Notes: generated from the letters alone by a model not told the origin. Numbered from the stretch's first letter, positions 1 through 10,712 are shown. The stretch: DNA of 61,333 nucleotides from Ramlibacter aquaticus (GCF_015159745.1 NZ_JADDOJ010000015.1:1-61333), one strand, 5' to 3'. Translations and numbers: made by a program.

Positions 1-407
1 GCCCCGCCGATCCCCACGTTGACCTTGCCCGTGCCCTCGCAGGTGGGGCAGGGCTTGCCGTCTTGCCGCCCGCTGCCGCCGCAATCGGGGCACAGGTCCT
101 CGCCGGTGCCCGGCGCGCCCTCGGGGGCCTCGTCGCCGGGCTTCATCCGCGGGACGGCGGGTGCGCTGACGCCCTGCACGTGCGGCGCCCCCGGTCCCGC
201 GGCGGCGCGCGCCGGGCCTGCGCCGGCCCGCCCGGGGGGCGCCCCAGTGCCGGGCTCGCCGCCGCGGACCTCGGCCGCGTCCTGCGAGGCCCGGTCGATG
301 TCGATGGCGGCGCCCGGGTCTTCTTCACCGGCCACCGATTCGCCCAGGTCGGCGGCGTCCGTGCCGGGTGCGCCACCCAGCGGGGCCGTGGAAAACGGAG
401 AGTTCAT
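1..407 (-). CDS. zinc-knuckle (DnaJ-type CxxCxGxG) hypothetical protein, 3' end cut by window edge
   Basis: No stop codon is reached before the window edge, so the C-terminus is missing, probably by only a few residues. The ATG at 407 opens a reading frame of 135 visible codons. The N-terminal two thirds are low-complexity, rich in Ala, Gly, Pro and acidic residues. The C-terminal part carries two DnaJ-like zinc knuckles, CPDCGGSG and CPTCEGTG, followed by KVNVGIGG. Such paired CxxCxGxG motifs bind one zinc in DnaJ. Here there is no J domain, so this is not a DnaJ. A role in protein or nucleic-acid binding is only a guess. It is divergent from the downstream acetyltransferase gene, with 117 bp between the starts. 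Confidence 0.7.
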   Translation of the reverse strand, partial: MNSPFSTAPLGGAPGTDAADLGESVAGEEDPGAAIDIDRASQDAAEVRGGEPGTGAPPGRAGAGPARAAAGPGAPHVQGVSAPAVPRMKPGDEAPEGAPGTGEDLCPDCGGSGRQDGKPCPTCEGTGKVNVGIGG

Positions 408-524
408 GCGGCCATTGCACCGCAGGCGCGCACATCGCGGGCCCCGCCGCGCTGCAAGAGTCGTAACGGTCCGCGGCCCGGCCGTGGGCCGGCCTGGGCC
501 CGGCACCCGCGGCACAATCGGCGC

Positions 525-968
525 ATGGCCACCATCCGCTCCGCCCTGCCCTCCGACGAAGCCGACTGGCGCACGCTGTGGCGCGGCTATTGCGATTTCT
601 ACGGCCAGGACCTGCCCGAGGCGGTCACCCAGCGCACCTGGCAACGCATCCTGGACCCGGACTCGGCCTTGATGTGCCTGGTGGCCGAGCAGGACGGCCG
701 GGTGCAGGGCTTCGCGAACTGCGTGGTGCACGAGAACACCTGGGAGGTGCAGCCGGTCTGCTACCTGGAGGACCTGTTCGTGAGCCCGCAGGCCCGGGGC
801 CAGGGCTTGGGCGGCGCCTTGCTGGACTGGCTGCGCAATGCCATGCGCGCGGAAGGCTGGGCCCGCCTCTACTGGATGACGCGGCGCGACAACGCACGCG
901 CGCGCAGCCTGTACGACCGCTTCGCGCAGGCCGACGATTACGTTCGGTACGTGATTCAGCAGCGCTGA
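525..968 (+). CDS. GNAT family N-acetyltransferase
   Basis: This 147-residue protein has the length and layout of a single-domain Gcn5-related N-acetyltransferase, which transfers an acetyl group from acetyl-CoA to an amine. The acetyl-CoA pyrophosphate-binding loop is visible as RGQGLGG (about residues 90-97) after the strand YLEDLFV. The C-terminal DNARARSLYDR segment matches the usual motif B helix. The substrate cannot be told from sequence. The start is the ATG at 525; a CACAAT hexamer at 513-518 lies only 6 nt upstream and there is no Shine-Dalgarno sequence, so the transcript may be leaderless. Longer upstream frames are GC-rich read-through. Confidence 0.85.
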   Translation: MATIRSALPSDEADWRTLWRGYCDFYGQDLPEAVTQRTWQRILDPDSALMCLVAEQDGRVQGFANCVVHENTWEVQPVCYLEDLFVSPQARGQGLGGALLDWLRNAMRAEGWARLYWMTRRDNARARSLYDRFAQADDYVRYVIQQR

Positions 969-999
969 GGCACGGGCCGGCGGCCGGTGCCCCGCATCC

Positions 1000-1185
1000 T
1001 CAGCGGGCGCTGCGCTTGCGGGTGGGCGACTGGACCAGGCGCACCCCGTGCTCTTCGAGATATTCCCGGATCAGCCGCCGCATCACCTGCGAGGGCGTCA
1101 TCTCCTGGGAATGGCAAAGCTTCTCGAACGCTGCCTTGCGGCCGGGGTCGATGAGTACGGTCAGCCGCGCGGTCTTGTTCTCCAT
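1000..1185 (-). CDS. ribbon-helix-helix (CopG-type) protein, copy 1
   Basis: This 61-residue protein begins with a basic/hydrophobic strand (ARLTVLIDP) followed by two predicted helices (RKAAFEKLCHSQEM and SQVMRRLIREYLEEHG). This is the strand-helix-helix plan of dimeric ribbon-helix-helix DNA-binding proteins, in which the N-terminal strand reads the major groove. It lies 50 bp downstream of a clear paralogue on the same strand. No toxin gene is next to it, so an antitoxin role is not supported. The ATG at 1185 puts the strand at the very N-terminus as in the family; a longer frame to 1350 would add unrelated residues. Confidence 0.75.
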   Translation of the reverse strand: MENKTARLTVLIDPGRKAAFEKLCHSQEMTPSQVMRRLIREYLEEHGVRLVQSPTRKRSAR

Positions 1186-1235
1186 GGGCGAGTCTCGATG
1201 TGCATCAGATTCTAATGCGCAGCGGCTCGCCTTTT

Positions 1236-1415
1236 TCAACCGGCCGACTTTGTCCCTCCAGCCGAAGGCACGGCAACCCCGTGCTTCTCCAGGTATTGGC
1301 GGATCAGCTGTCGGACCACCTGTGATGCGTTGAGGTCCTGTTCCGAGCACAGCGCCTCGAAGGCGCGCTTCTTGTCGGGGTCGATCAGGACCGTCAGTCT
1401 TGCCTTGTCTTCCAT
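1236..1415 (-). CDS. ribbon-helix-helix (CopG-type) protein, copy 2
   Basis: This 59-residue paralogue of the downstream gene shares the strand ARLTVLIDP and the helices KKRAFEALCSEQ and SQVVRQLIRQYLEKHGV; more than half of the residues are identical between the two. It probably forms a DNA-binding dimer and could heterodimerise with the neighbour. The upstream 195 bp is more AT-rich than its surroundings around 1413-1460 and may hold its promoter and operator. The two genes probably form a small two-gene unit. Target genes are unknown. Confidence 0.72.
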   Translation of the reverse strand: MEDKARLTVLIDPDKKRAFEALCSEQDLNASQVVRQLIRQYLEKHGVAVPSAGGTKSAG

Positions 1416-1610
1416 GTGCAATAACCGATGAATAACATGATAATACTCTGCACTAGGCCATTGGTTCCCGCCATGTCTGCGATTCGCATGCGGACGCAAG
1501 ATGCATCCGCCTCCAACGGCGTGGTGCGTCCGTCCCGCGCGTAGGACACCGCCGCATCCGCGTCCGCAATCGACCCGCCACGCGGAAGGCGCACCAATAA
1601 TCCTTCACTG

Positions 1611-3545
1611 GTGTCTCCGTCCACGCTCACTTCCCCCGCGAACCCCGGCCTGCGCGTTCCGGGTGGCGATCCGTCTTTTGAAGACCGGTTCCGCCGACTC
1701 GTTGAATCCGTCATCGACTACGGCATCTTCATCCTGGACCCGCAGGGCCGGGTGATGTCCTGGAACTCGGGCGCCGGCAAGCTGCAGGGCTACACGGCGG
1801 ATGAGATCGTGGGCCAGCATTTCTCCATCTTCTATCCGCCCGAGCTGGTCGCCAGCGGCTGGCCCGACGAGGAACTGCGGCGCGCGGTGGAGTTCGGACG
1901 CCTCGAGGACGAGGGCTGGCGCATACGCAAGGACGGCAGCCGCTTCTGGGCCAACGTCACCATCACGCCCATCCACGACGGCCAGGGGCGGGTCGCCGGC
2001 TTCGCCAAGATCACGCACGACCTCACGGAACGGCGCGCGCACGAGGAGGCCTTGCGGATCAGCGAGGAGCGCTTCCGGCTGCTCGTCAGCAGCGTGCGCG
2101 ACTACGCGATCTTCATGCTGGACGAGGACGGCTTCATCCGCAGCTGGAACAGCGGCGCCCAGGCCATCTACGGCTACACGCCGGCCGAGGCCATAGGCCG
2201 CCATTTCGGCATCCTGTACACGCCCCATGACCAGCAGGCCCGCAAGACCGAGATCGAGCTGGCGGCGGCGCGCAACCACGGCCGTTGCGAGGACGAAGGC
2301 TGGCGCGTGCGCAAGGACGGCACGCTCTACTGGGCCGACGTGGTCATCACCGCCATGCACGGGCCGCAGCAGCACCTGCTGGGCTTCGCCAAGGTGACGC
2401 GGGACATGACCGAGCGGCGGCGCCTGGAAGAGCTGGAGCGCTCCAGCCGGCGCATGAACGAATTCCTGGCCATGCTCGCGCACGAGCTTCGCAACCCGCT
2501 GGCGCCCATACGCAACGCGGTGACCGTGATGCAACTGGAGCCGCTGGAAAGCCCGACGCTGCGCAACTGCCGCGACATCATCCATCGCCAGCTCACCCAT
2601 GTGACCCGCCTGGTGGACGACCTGCTGGACATCGGGCGGCTCGCGAGCGGCAAGATCAAGCTTCGGCCCGAGGTGCTCAGCCTGTCGGAAGTCGTCTCGC
2701 GCAGCGTGGAGGCGGCGCGCCCGCTGGTCGAGTCGCGGCACCACCGGCTGCAGGTGGTGCAGCCGCCGGCGCCGGTGTTCGTCAACGGCGACGGCACGCG
2801 CCTGGCGCAGATCCTGCAGAACCTGCTGGTGAACGCCGCCAAGTACACGCCCGACGGCGGACGCATCGTGATCCGCGTGCAGCCCGGCGAAGGGCACGTG
2901 CACGTCACCGTCGAGGACAACGGGCGCGGCATCGCCCCGGACGAGCTGGAGGCCATCTTCGAGCTGTTCCGCCAGGGCGGCGAGCACACCCCCAACGAGA
3001 GCGGTCTGGGCATCGGCCTGACCCTGGCACGATCGCTGGCGGAGATGCATGGCGGCTCGCTGGAGGCGCGCAGCGCCGGGCCGGGCCACGGCAGCAGTTT
3101 CACCCTGAGGCTGCCCACCGTGCCGCCCAAGCCCTCCGAGGACTCCGACCCGGCCGAACGCCCACCCGGGGGCCAGCGCGTGCTGGTGGTGGACGACAAC
3201 CGGGACGCGGCGGACACCACGGCCGCGGTGCTGCGCATGCTGGGCCATGAAGCCGGCTGCGCCTACTCCGGGGCCGAGGCGCTCGCGCTCGCGCCGGACT
3301 TCTCGCCCCAGGTCGTGATCCTGGACCTGGCCATGCCCGACATGTCGGGCTTCGAGGCCCTGGCCGGCCTGCGGCGGCAGGCCGGCGGGAACTCGCGCTT
3401 CGTGGTCGCCATGACGGGCTACGGCGCCGCCGAGGACCGGCAGCGCACCCGCGACGCCGGCTTCGACGCCCACCTCACCAAGCCGGTGGAACTGGACGCG
3501 CTGGTGAAGCTGCTGGGCGAGGCCGGCGGCCGCGCCACCGGTTGA
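1611..3545 (+). CDS. double-PAS hybrid sensor histidine kinase with C-terminal receiver
   Basis: The 644-residue protein has no membrane segment, so it is a soluble sensor. In order it shows PAS domain 1 (about 25-145, with WNSGAGKLQGYTADEI), PAS domain 2 (about 150-268, with WNSGAQAIYGYTPAEA), a HisKA dimerisation helix with the H-box HELRNP and phospho-acceptor His291, an ATPase domain with the N-box (NLLVNAAKY) and G-box (GLGIGL), and a receiver domain (about 525-640) with acidic pair VVDDN, phospho-acceptor Asp572 (ILDLAMPDMSG) and the conserved Lys in TKPVE. Such hybrids pass phosphate to a separate Hpt or regulator; none is encoded nearby, so it is an orphan. The only plausible start is GTG at 1611, without a strong ribosome-binding site. 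The signal sensed is unknown; no haem or flavin motif is evident. Confidence 0.9.
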   Translation: MSPSTLTSPANPGLRVPGGDPSFEDRFRRLVESVIDYGIFILDPQGRVMSWNSGAGKLQGYTADEIVGQHFSIFYPPELVASGWPDEELRRAVEFGRLEDEGWRIRKDGSRFWANVTITPIHDGQGRVAGFAKITHDLTERRAHEEALRISEERFRLLVSSVRDYAIFMLDEDGFIRSWNSGAQAIYGYTPAEAIGRHFGILYTPHDQQARKTEIELAAARNHGRCEDEGWRVRKDGTLYWADVVITAMHGPQQHLLGFAKVTRDMTERRRLEELERSSRRMNEFLAMLAHELRNPLAPIRNAVTVMQLEPLESPTLRNCRDIIHRQLTHVTRLVDDLLDIGRLASGKIKLRPEVLSLSEVVSRSVEAARPLVESRHHRLQVVQPPAPVFVNGDGTRLAQILQNLLVNAAKYTPDGGRIVIRVQPGEGHVHVTVEDNGRGIAPDELEAIFELFRQGGEHTPNESGLGIGLTLARSLAEMHGGSLEARSAGPGHGSSFTLRLPTVPPKPSEDSDPAERPPGGQRVLVVDDNRDAADTTAAVLRMLGHEAGCAYSGAEALALAPDFSPQVVILDLAMPDMSGFEALAGLRRQAGGNSRFVVAMTGYGAAEDRQRTRDAGFDAHLTKPVELDALVKLLGEAGGRATG

Positions 3546-3570
3546 GCAGCTGCGCGCGCCAGCCCCCGCC

Positions 3571-4416
3571 TCAGTTGCGCGGTTCGCCCTCGGCGTTCAC
3601 CGCCAGCGTGGGACCCGGGGCGCTGGTCATCTGCACGCGGTGCTCGACGCCGCGCCAGTTGTAGGTGACGTCCCAGTAGTCGGGCGCTGCATTGCTGACG
3701 TTCTCGCAGCGCTGCACGTCGCGCGAGCCGGCCGGCGGCGCGGCGCCATTGGCGACGTTGCTGCCCACGGCCGCGCCGGCCACCACGCCGACGCCCGTGG
3801 CCACGTCGCGGCCCGCGCCGCCCCCCACCTGATGGCCCAGGATGCCGCCGACGATGCCGCCGATGATGGCGCCGGGCACGTTCGGCTGGGCCTGCTGCGG
3901 CGCCACCTGCTGGCGCTCGACCCAGCAGCGCTGCGTGGGCGGGCCCACCACGGCCCGCACCGAGGTCACCGGGGCCTGGTACACCGTCTCGCCACTGCGG
4001 CGCTGCCAGGGCTGCTGCGGGGGCAGCACAGGCGCCACCGGCTGCGGCACCACCGCCACGGTGGGCGGCGGGCCTCCCTCGTCGCCGTAGCGGCGCCCCG
4101 GCTCCAGCGGGCGGGCCGAGGAGATGCGGTGGTTCAGGCCGATCTCGCGCAGGGACGGGTAATTGCCGCGCAGCAGGACGACGCAGCGGCCCTGGAAGCG
4201 AACGTCCTCGCACACCTCCCAGCGGCCGTGGTCGATCACCACCGAAGCGGCACGGTCGTTGAAATCGATGCGGTTGAAGTTCCAGAGCCTGTCGTCGATG
4301 GTGACGGAGCGGCCCCGGAAGCCCTCATGCTCGTAGAAGGTGATCTGCGCCGCGGCGTGGCCGGCGGCCACGAGCGCTGCAGCGGCCACGGCCGCGCGGA
4401 TGGACAAGGGGGTCAT
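3571..4416 (-). CDS. exported beta/gamma-crystallin and glycine-zipper protein
   Basis: This 281-residue protein starts with a cleavable signal peptide (MTPLSIRAAVAAAALVAAGH, cut after AAAQ). It continues with a beta/gamma-crystallin fold region (about 23-100: FYEHEGFRG, then CEDVRFQGRC and NYPSLREIGLN), a proline-rich linker, and a glycine-zipper membrane segment (GAIIGGIVGGILGHQVGGG, then GVGVVAGAAVG). The C-terminal part contains YWDVTYNWRG and VQMTSAPG. Glycine zippers of this type anchor or oligomerise in the outer membrane. Function is unknown; an envelope structural role is the best guess. AGGAGA lies five bases before the ATG at 4416, which fixes that start over a longer frame to 4452. 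Confidence 0.82.
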   Translation of the reverse strand: MTPLSIRAAVAAAALVAAGHAAAQITFYEHEGFRGRSVTIDDRLWNFNRIDFNDRAASVVIDHGRWEVCEDVRFQGRCVVLLRGNYPSLREIGLNHRISSARPLEPGRRYGDEGGPPPTVAVVPQPVAPVLPPQQPWQRRSGETVYQAPVTSVRAVVGPPTQRCWVERQQVAPQQAQPNVPGAIIGGIVGGILGHQVGGGAGRDVATGVGVVAGAAVGSNVANGAAPPAGSRDVQRCENVSNAAPDYWDVTYNWRGVEHRVQMTSAPGPTLAVNAEGEPRN

Positions 4417-4519
4417 GCACTCTCCTGTTGTGTGAGGGGCCTCGCGGCCCACCCCTCATTCAACGCACGACCGCCAGCCCATGCGGACCCGGGCCGGGTG
4501 ACAGCGAGGTGAAGTTCTG

Positions 4520-6057
<1,538 letters not shown>

Positions 6058-6061
<4 letters not shown>

Positions 6062-6831
6062 GGTTGCTGGAAATCGGGTTTTCTCTTCTCGATGAAGGCC
6101 ATCACGCCCTCCCGGTGCTCAGCCGTGCGGGCGTAACTGTACGCGCCTTCCAGGATGGCCGCCGGTACGGCCCGCGCCAGGGCCCCCAGGGTGCGCTTGT
6201 TGAGGCGGGCCGCCTGCGGCGCCAGAGACGCGATCCGGCGCACCGTGGATTCAGCGGCCGCGTGCAGTTCCTGCGCGGGCAGCACGCGGTTGAGGAAGCC
6301 GCGCGACTTCATCTCCTGCGCGTCCAGCACCGCCGCGTCGAGCAGGAACTCGCGCGCCGTCAGTGCGCCCACGGCCTGCGCCACCAGGGCCGCCTCGCGC
6401 GGGGCCATGGGGAAGCCCAGGCGTGCGATGGGCGCGCCGAAGCGGGCGCCGGCCTCGGCGTAGCGCAGGTCGCAGCAGCTGGCGATCTCCACCCCCGCGC
6501 CCATGCAGGCGCCTTCGATGCAGGCCACCAGGGGCAGCTCGCAGGCCAGCATGGCCGACAGCCCGCCCCAGACGTCCTCCTCGTGGAAGGCGGCGAGCGA
6601 GGCCTCGTCGAAGCGGAACGCCGGGTATTCGGCGATGTCGCCGCCGGCGCAGAAGGCGGCGCCCTCCCCGGCCACGAGCACGCAGCGCAGGCCGGGGGCC
6701 GTCTGCAGGAACTGGAAATGGGCGCGCAGCTCGCGCCACATGCTGCGCGACATCGCGTTCAGTTTGCCGGGATGCGCCAGGGTGACGCGGGCCAGCGGTC
6801 CCTCGATCGAAAGGCGGACGGTGCCTGCCAT
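6058..6831 (-). CDS. enoyl-CoA hydratase/isomerase (crotonase) family protein
   Basis: The 257-residue protein has the crotonase fold: oxyanion-hole loop CAGGD (61-65) and the second loop GACMGAGVEIA (108-116). At the site where classical hydratases carry catalytic Glu144 (FGxPE), this protein reads FGAPIARLG (131-139), with no Glu. It may therefore be an isomerase, hydrolase or decarboxylase-like crotonase instead of a true hydratase. GAGGAG lies eight bases before the ATG at 6831. It overlaps matB by 4 nt. The pairing suggests action on malonyl- or methylmalonyl-CoA-type esters, but this is inference. Confidence 0.82.
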
Positions 6832-6910
6832 GCGGGTGTCTCCTCGGGCGCCATTGTGCCGGGGCCGGCGCCCGGCCCCGCCCGCGCCCGCCGGCCGCTG
6901 CCGACCGCCC

Positions 6911-7747
6911 TCAGGCCGTGCGGGTGGTGGCGCGCGGGGCGGGCCGCGAGCCGGCCCACAGGTACAGGCCGATGCCGGCGAGCACCATGGGCACGCACAG
7001 CCACTGGCCCATGGACAGGCCCAGGCTCAGCAGGCCCAGGAAGGCATCGGGCTCGCGGAAATACTCGGCAGTAAAGCGCAGCACGCCGTAGCCCACCAGG
7101 AACACGGCCGCGACTTGCGCGGGCTTGCGTTCCTTGCGGGCGTACAGCCAGAGCAGCATGAACAGCAGCAGGCCCTCCAGCAGGAACTGGTAGACCTGCG
7201 AGGGGTGCCGCGGCACCATGGAGCCGCTCTGCGGGAAGATCATCGCCCAGGGCAGCGAGGGGTCGGCCGGCCGGCCCCAGAGCTCACCGTTGATGAAGTT
7301 GCCCACCCGGCCGGCCGCGAGGCCCGTGGGCACGCAGGGGGCGATGAAGTCCATCACCTGCCAGAAGGGCTTGCCGCGCGAGCGCGAGAACCACCACTGC
7401 GAGACGATCACGCCCAGCATGCCGCCGTGGAAGCTCATGCCGCCCTGCCAGACGAAGAACACCTCCAGCGGATGGGCGGCGTAGTAGCCGGGCTTGTAGA
7501 ACAGGCAGTACCCCAGCCGCCCGCCCAGCACGACGCCGAGCACGCCGAGGAAGAGCATGTCCTCCACGTCCCGGGGCGACCACGCGCCCGGGCCCTGGAT
7601 GGATGCGAAGGGCTCGTGCTTCAGGCGCAGGCGCGCCAGCAGCATGAACAGGCCGAAGGCGGCGAGATAGGTGAGTCCGTACCAGTGAATGGCGACCGGC
7701 CCGACCTGCAAGGCGATCGGGTCGATGTGGGGATACATGAGGGCCAT
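6911..7747 (-). CDS. lgt: phosphatidylglycerol--prolipoprotein diacylglyceryl transferase
   Basis: Lgt is an inner-membrane enzyme that attaches diacylglycerol from phosphatidylglycerol to the lipobox Cys of prolipoproteins, the first step of lipoprotein maturation. The 278-residue protein has several hydrophobic membrane segments. The conserved HGG motif is at His107 (SFHGGMLG) and the family signature [14 protein letters not shown] at 146-159. Two starts are possible, ATG 7747 ([10 protein letters not shown]) and ATG 7738 (MYPHIDP). I chose 7747 because a CACAAT hexamer ends 8 nt upstream, in the leaderless-like pattern seen in other genes here; neither start has a Shine-Dalgarno sequence. 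Confidence 0.93.
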   Translation of the reverse strand: MALMYPHIDPIALQVGPVAIHWYGLTYLAAFGLFMLLARLRLKHEPFASIQGPGAWSPRDVEDMLFLGVLGVVLGGRLGYCLFYKPGYYAAHPLEVFFVWQGGMSFHGGMLGVIVSQWWFSRSRGKPFWQVMDFIAPCVPTGLAAGRVGNFINGELWGRPADPSLPWAMIFPQSGSMVPRHPSQVYQFLLEGLLLFMLLWLYARKERKPAQVAAVFLVGYGVLRFTAEYFREPDAFLGLLSLGLSMGQWLCVPMVLAGIGLYLWAGSRPAPRATTRTA

Positions 7748-7844
7748 GGGGGCGTATTGTGGGGCCAGCCGGGATGCCACGGGCCCCGGGCGGGGGCTGG
7801 CTTCGCGCCTGCCCAGCCGTGCGCGTGCCGGCCGCCCCGCGCCC

Positions 7845-8789
7845 CTACGCGCCCGGCGGCGGGGACAGCCCCGGACGCGCAGCCGCCGTCTCGCGGGCGA
7901 AGGCGATGAAGCGCTCCAGCACCGGGGGCACGGCGGCCGGCGACCAGACCAGGCTGGTCTCGCACACCGGCACGGCCACGCCGCGATGGGCCGGCTGGCG
8001 GTAGGCCACGCCGGGCCGCTGGAACTGGCGCACGCTCTCGGGCACCCAGGCCAGCCCCAGGCCCGCCGACACCAGGTTGACGATGGTCTGCATCTGGATC
8101 GCCTCCTGCGCCACCTCGGGCGAGCGCCCGGCGGCGTGGTACATCGCCACGATCGCGTCGTGCAGGGAGGGCAGGCTGCGGCGCGGGAAGATCACCAGCG
8201 GCTCGTCGAGCACGCGGCGAAGGGCCGGCGCGCGCGCGGCCGCCAGCGCGTGCTGCTCGGGCAGGGCCAGCACCAGCGGTTCGCGGGCGATGCGCAGGTG
8301 CGCCAGGCCAGGCGGCTCGAAGCCGGGCGAATGCAGGATGACGCCGGCGTCCACCTCGCCCCGTGCCAGGGCGTCGAGCTGCACGTCGCCCGTGGCCTCG
8401 ACCAGCTCGAAGGCGACCTGCGGGTGCAGGGCGCGGAACTCACGCACCCAGGCCGGCAGCAGGCCGAAACCCACCGTGGAGACGAAGGCCAGGCGCAGCC
8501 GCCCGCTTTCGCCGCCGGCCGCCGCGCGCGCGCGCTCCGGCAGCATCCGGGCGCGCGCCAGCAGCTCGCGCGCCTCGGGCAGCAGGGCCTCGCCCACCGC
8601 GGCCAGCCGCACGCTGCGCTTGTTGCGTTCGAACAGGCGCGCGCCCAGCAGCGCCTCCAGCTGGGCGATGCCCTGCGTCAGCGGCGGCTGCGTCATGTGC
8701 AGGCGCGCGGCCGCGCGGCCGAAGTGCAGCTCTTCGGCCACGGCCAGGAACTGGCGCCACAGGCGCAACTCGATCAGCGGCTCATTCAT
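7845..8789 (-). CDS. LysR family transcriptional regulator, divergent from ilvD
   Basis: The 314-residue protein has the N-terminal winged helix-turn-helix of LysR regulators (about 8-66; [23 protein letters not shown]) and a C-terminal two-lobed effector domain. It is transcribed away from ilvD with 96 bp between the start codons, the usual arrangement in which a LysR protein controls its divergent neighbour and itself. A T-N11-A dyad (8788-8802) overlaps its own start codon. The effector is unknown; an intermediate of branched-chain amino acid metabolism would fit the neighbour, but the sequence does not show it. Confidence 0.88.
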   Translation of the reverse strand: MNEPLIELRLWRQFLAVAEELHFGRAAARLHMTQPPLTQGIAQLEALLGARLFERNKRSVRLAAVGEALLPEARELLARARMLPERARAAAGGESGRLRLAFVSTVGFGLLPAWVREFRALHPQVAFELVEATGDVQLDALARGEVDAGVILHSPGFEPPGLAHLRIAREPLVLALPEQHALAAARAPALRRVLDEPLVIFPRRSLPSLHDAIVAMYHAAGRSPEVAQEAIQMQTIVNLVSAGLGLAWVPESVRQFQRPGVAYRQPAHRGVAVPVCETSLVWSPAAVPPVLERFIAFARETAAARPGLSPPPGA

Positions 8790-8802
8790 ATACCAAGCAT
8801 AT
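8788..8802. promoter_or_regulatory. candidate LysR-type binding site between lysR gene and ilvD
   Basis: The 15-bp sequence ATATACCAAGCATAT is an ATAT-N7-ATAT dyad containing the T-N11-A spacing typical of LysR boxes. It covers the regulator's own ATG (8787-8789), a position that would allow autorepression. A further CCAA...TTGG dyad lies at about 8793-8822. The stretch is unusually AT-rich for this window. Assignment to the adjacent LysR protein is inference. Confidence 0.4.
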
Positions 8803-8885
8803 TACTGGAGTCGATTTATTGGATTGGAAAGAATCACAGGCAGGGCGCATACTCGCCCGCATCCAACCCGCCAGGAGATTCGTTC

Positions 8886-10580
8886 GTGGAAGAAAAGCCG
8901 ATCCAGATCAACCGCCGCAGCGCCAACATCACCGAAGGCAAGTCGCGCGCACCCAACCGCTCCATGTACTACGCGATGGGCTACGAGGAAAGCGACTTCC
9001 GCAAGCCCATGGTGGGCGTGGCCAACGGCCACAGCACCATCACGCCCTGCAACAGCGGCCTGCAGAAGCTGGCCGATGCCGCCATCGCCGGCATCGAGGA
9101 AGCCGGCGGCAATGCCCAGGTCTTCGGCACGCCGACGATCTCCGACGGCATGGCCATGGGCACCGAGGGCATGAAGTACTCCCTGGTCAGCCGCGAGGTG
9201 ATCTCGGACTGCATCGAGACCTGCGTGCAGGGCCAGTGGATGGACGGCGTGGTGGTCGTCGGCGGCTGCGACAAGAACATGCCCGGCGGCATGATGGGCA
9301 TGCTGCGGGCCAACGTCCCGGCCATCTACGTCTACGGCGGCACCATCCTGCCCGGCAGGTGGAAGGGCGAGGACCTGAACATCGTCAGCGTGTTCGAGGC
9401 CGTGGGCCAGAACGCCGCCGGCAAGATGAGCGACCAGGAGCTCAAGGACATCGAGCAGCACGCCATTCCCGGCACCGGCTCCTGCGGCGGCATGTACACG
9501 GCCAACACCATGTCCTCGGCCTTCGAGGCCATGGGCATGTCCCTGCCCTACTCCTCGACGATGGCCAACCCCCACGACGAGAAGATGAACTCGGCCAAGG
9601 AATCGGCCCGCGTGCTGATCGAGGCCATCAAGAAGGACCTGAAGCCGCGCGACATCGTCACGCGCAAGTCCATCGAGAACGCGGTCGCCGTGATCATGGC
9701 GACCGGCGGCTCGACGAACGCGGTGCTGCACTTCCTGGCCATCGCGCACGCGGCCGAGGTCGAGTGGACCATCGACGACTTCGAGCGCGTGCGCCAGCGC
9801 ACCCCGGTCATCTGCGACCTCAAGCCCTCGGGCAAGTACCTGGCGGTGGACCTGCACCGCGCCGGCGGCATCCCGCAGGTGATGAAGCTGCTGCTAAACG
9901 CCGGCCTGCTGCACGGCGATTGCATGACCATCACGGGCAAGACCATCGCCGAGACGCTGAAGGACATCCCCGATGCGCCGCCGGCCGGCCAGGACGTGAT
10001 CCGCCCCATCGCCGAGCCCATGTACAAGCAGGGCCACCTGGCCATCCTCAAGGGCAACCTGTCGCCCGAAGGCTGCGTGGCCAAGATCACCGGCCTGAAG
10101 AACCCGGTCATCACCGGCCCGGCGCGCGTGTTCGACGACGAGCAGTCCGCGCTCAAGGCCATCCTGGACGGCAAGATCAAGCCGGGCGACGTGATGGTGC
10201 TTCGCTACCTGGGCCCCAAGGGCGGCCCCGGCATGCCGGAGATGCTGGCGCCCACGGGCGCCCTGATCGGCGCCGGCCTGGGCGAGAGCGTGGGCCTGAT
10301 CACCGACGGCCGCTTCTCCGGGGGCACCTGGGGCATGGTGGTGGGCCACGTGGCGCCCGAGGCCGCGGTCGGCGGCACCATCGCGCTGGTGAACGAGGGC
10401 GACTCCATCACCATCGACGCGCACCAGCTGCTGCTGAACCTCAACGTCCCCGACGAAGAGATCGCGCGCCGCCGCGCGGCATGGAAGGCACCGGCCCCGC
10501 GCTACACGCGCGGCGTGCAGGCCAAGTTCGCGTTCAACGCGTCCAGCGCCAGCAACGGCGCCGTGCTCGACAACTATTGA
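8886..10580 (+). CDS. ilvD: dihydroxy-acid dehydratase
   Basis: IlvD dehydrates 2,3-dihydroxy-isovalerate and 2,3-dihydroxy-3-methylvalerate to the 2-keto acids that precede valine, leucine and isoleucine. The 564-residue product shows the iron-sulfur ligand cysteines Cys55 (TPCNSG), Cys128 ([10 protein letters not shown]) and Cys200 ([10 protein letters not shown]), with Lys129 as the probable carbamylated magnesium ligand. The start is GTG at 8886, fixed by AGGAG at 8873-8877, 8 nt upstream. The very long upstream extension of this frame is non-coding. The divergent LysR gene is the likely regulator. Confidence 0.95.
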   Translation: MEEKPIQINRRSANITEGKSRAPNRSMYYAMGYEESDFRKPMVGVANGHSTITPCNSGLQKLADAAIAGIEEAGGNAQVFGTPTISDGMAMGTEGMKYSLVSREVISDCIETCVQGQWMDGVVVVGGCDKNMPGGMMGMLRANVPAIYVYGGTILPGRWKGEDLNIVSVFEAVGQNAAGKMSDQELKDIEQHAIPGTGSCGGMYTANTMSSAFEAMGMSLPYSSTMANPHDEKMNSAKESARVLIEAIKKDLKPRDIVTRKSIENAVAVIMATGGSTNAVLHFLAIAHAAEVEWTIDDFERVRQRTPVICDLKPSGKYLAVDLHRAGGIPQVMKLLLNAGLLHGDCMTITGKTIAETLKDIPDAPPAGQDVIRPIAEPMYKQGHLAILKGNLSPEGCVAKITGLKNPVITGPARVFDDEQSALKAILDGKIKPGDVMVLRYLGPKGGPGMPEMLAPTGALIGAGLGESVGLITDGRFSGGTWGMVVGHVAPEAAVGGTIALVNEGDSITIDAHQLLLNLNVPDEEIARRRAAWKAPAPRYTRGVQAKFAFNASSASNGAVLDNY

Positions 10581-10603
10581 TCCAGAGGTCGGGCGCCCCA
10601 GGC

Positions 10604-10624
10604 GCGCAGGGCCAAGCCCTGCGC
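10604..10624 (+). terminator. hairpin downstream of ilvD
   Basis: A perfect 9-bp stem GCGCAGGGC/GCCCTGCGC with loop CAA lies 24 nt after the ilvD stop. It is not followed by a T-run, so it may be a pause or 3'-stability hairpin and not an efficient intrinsic terminator. Confidence 0.45.
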
Positions 10625-10661
10625 CCTTCCATGGTCACCACGGAACCGGCTTTGCCGGGCC

Positions 10662-10710
10662 GTCGGTGACGCCCCCTTGAGGGGGAAGCGCCGCAGGCGC
10701 TTCGGGGGTG
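10662..10710. repeat. REP-like double-hairpin intergenic element
   Basis: Two adjacent dyads, CCCCCTTGAGGGGG (10672-10685) and AAGCGCC-GCA-GGCGCTT (10686-10702), lie between the convergent ilvD and Trp-rich genes, next to a CCGGCTTTGCCGG dyad (about 10645-10658). From memory, similar CCCCTTGAGGGG / AAGCGCC elements recur between genes in Comamonadaceae genomes. Only one copy is visible in this window, so repetitiveness is not shown here. Confidence 0.5.
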
Positions 10711-10712
10711 GC

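Noticed and set aside
1000..1415. Toxin-antitoxin module
   Set aside because: Both small genes look like DNA-binding proteins; no toxin-like frame is next to either.
1394..1714. Minus-strand frame of 106 codons upstream of the ribbon-helix-helix pair
   Set aside because: It overlaps the start of the hybrid kinase gene and has no motif or ribosome-binding site.
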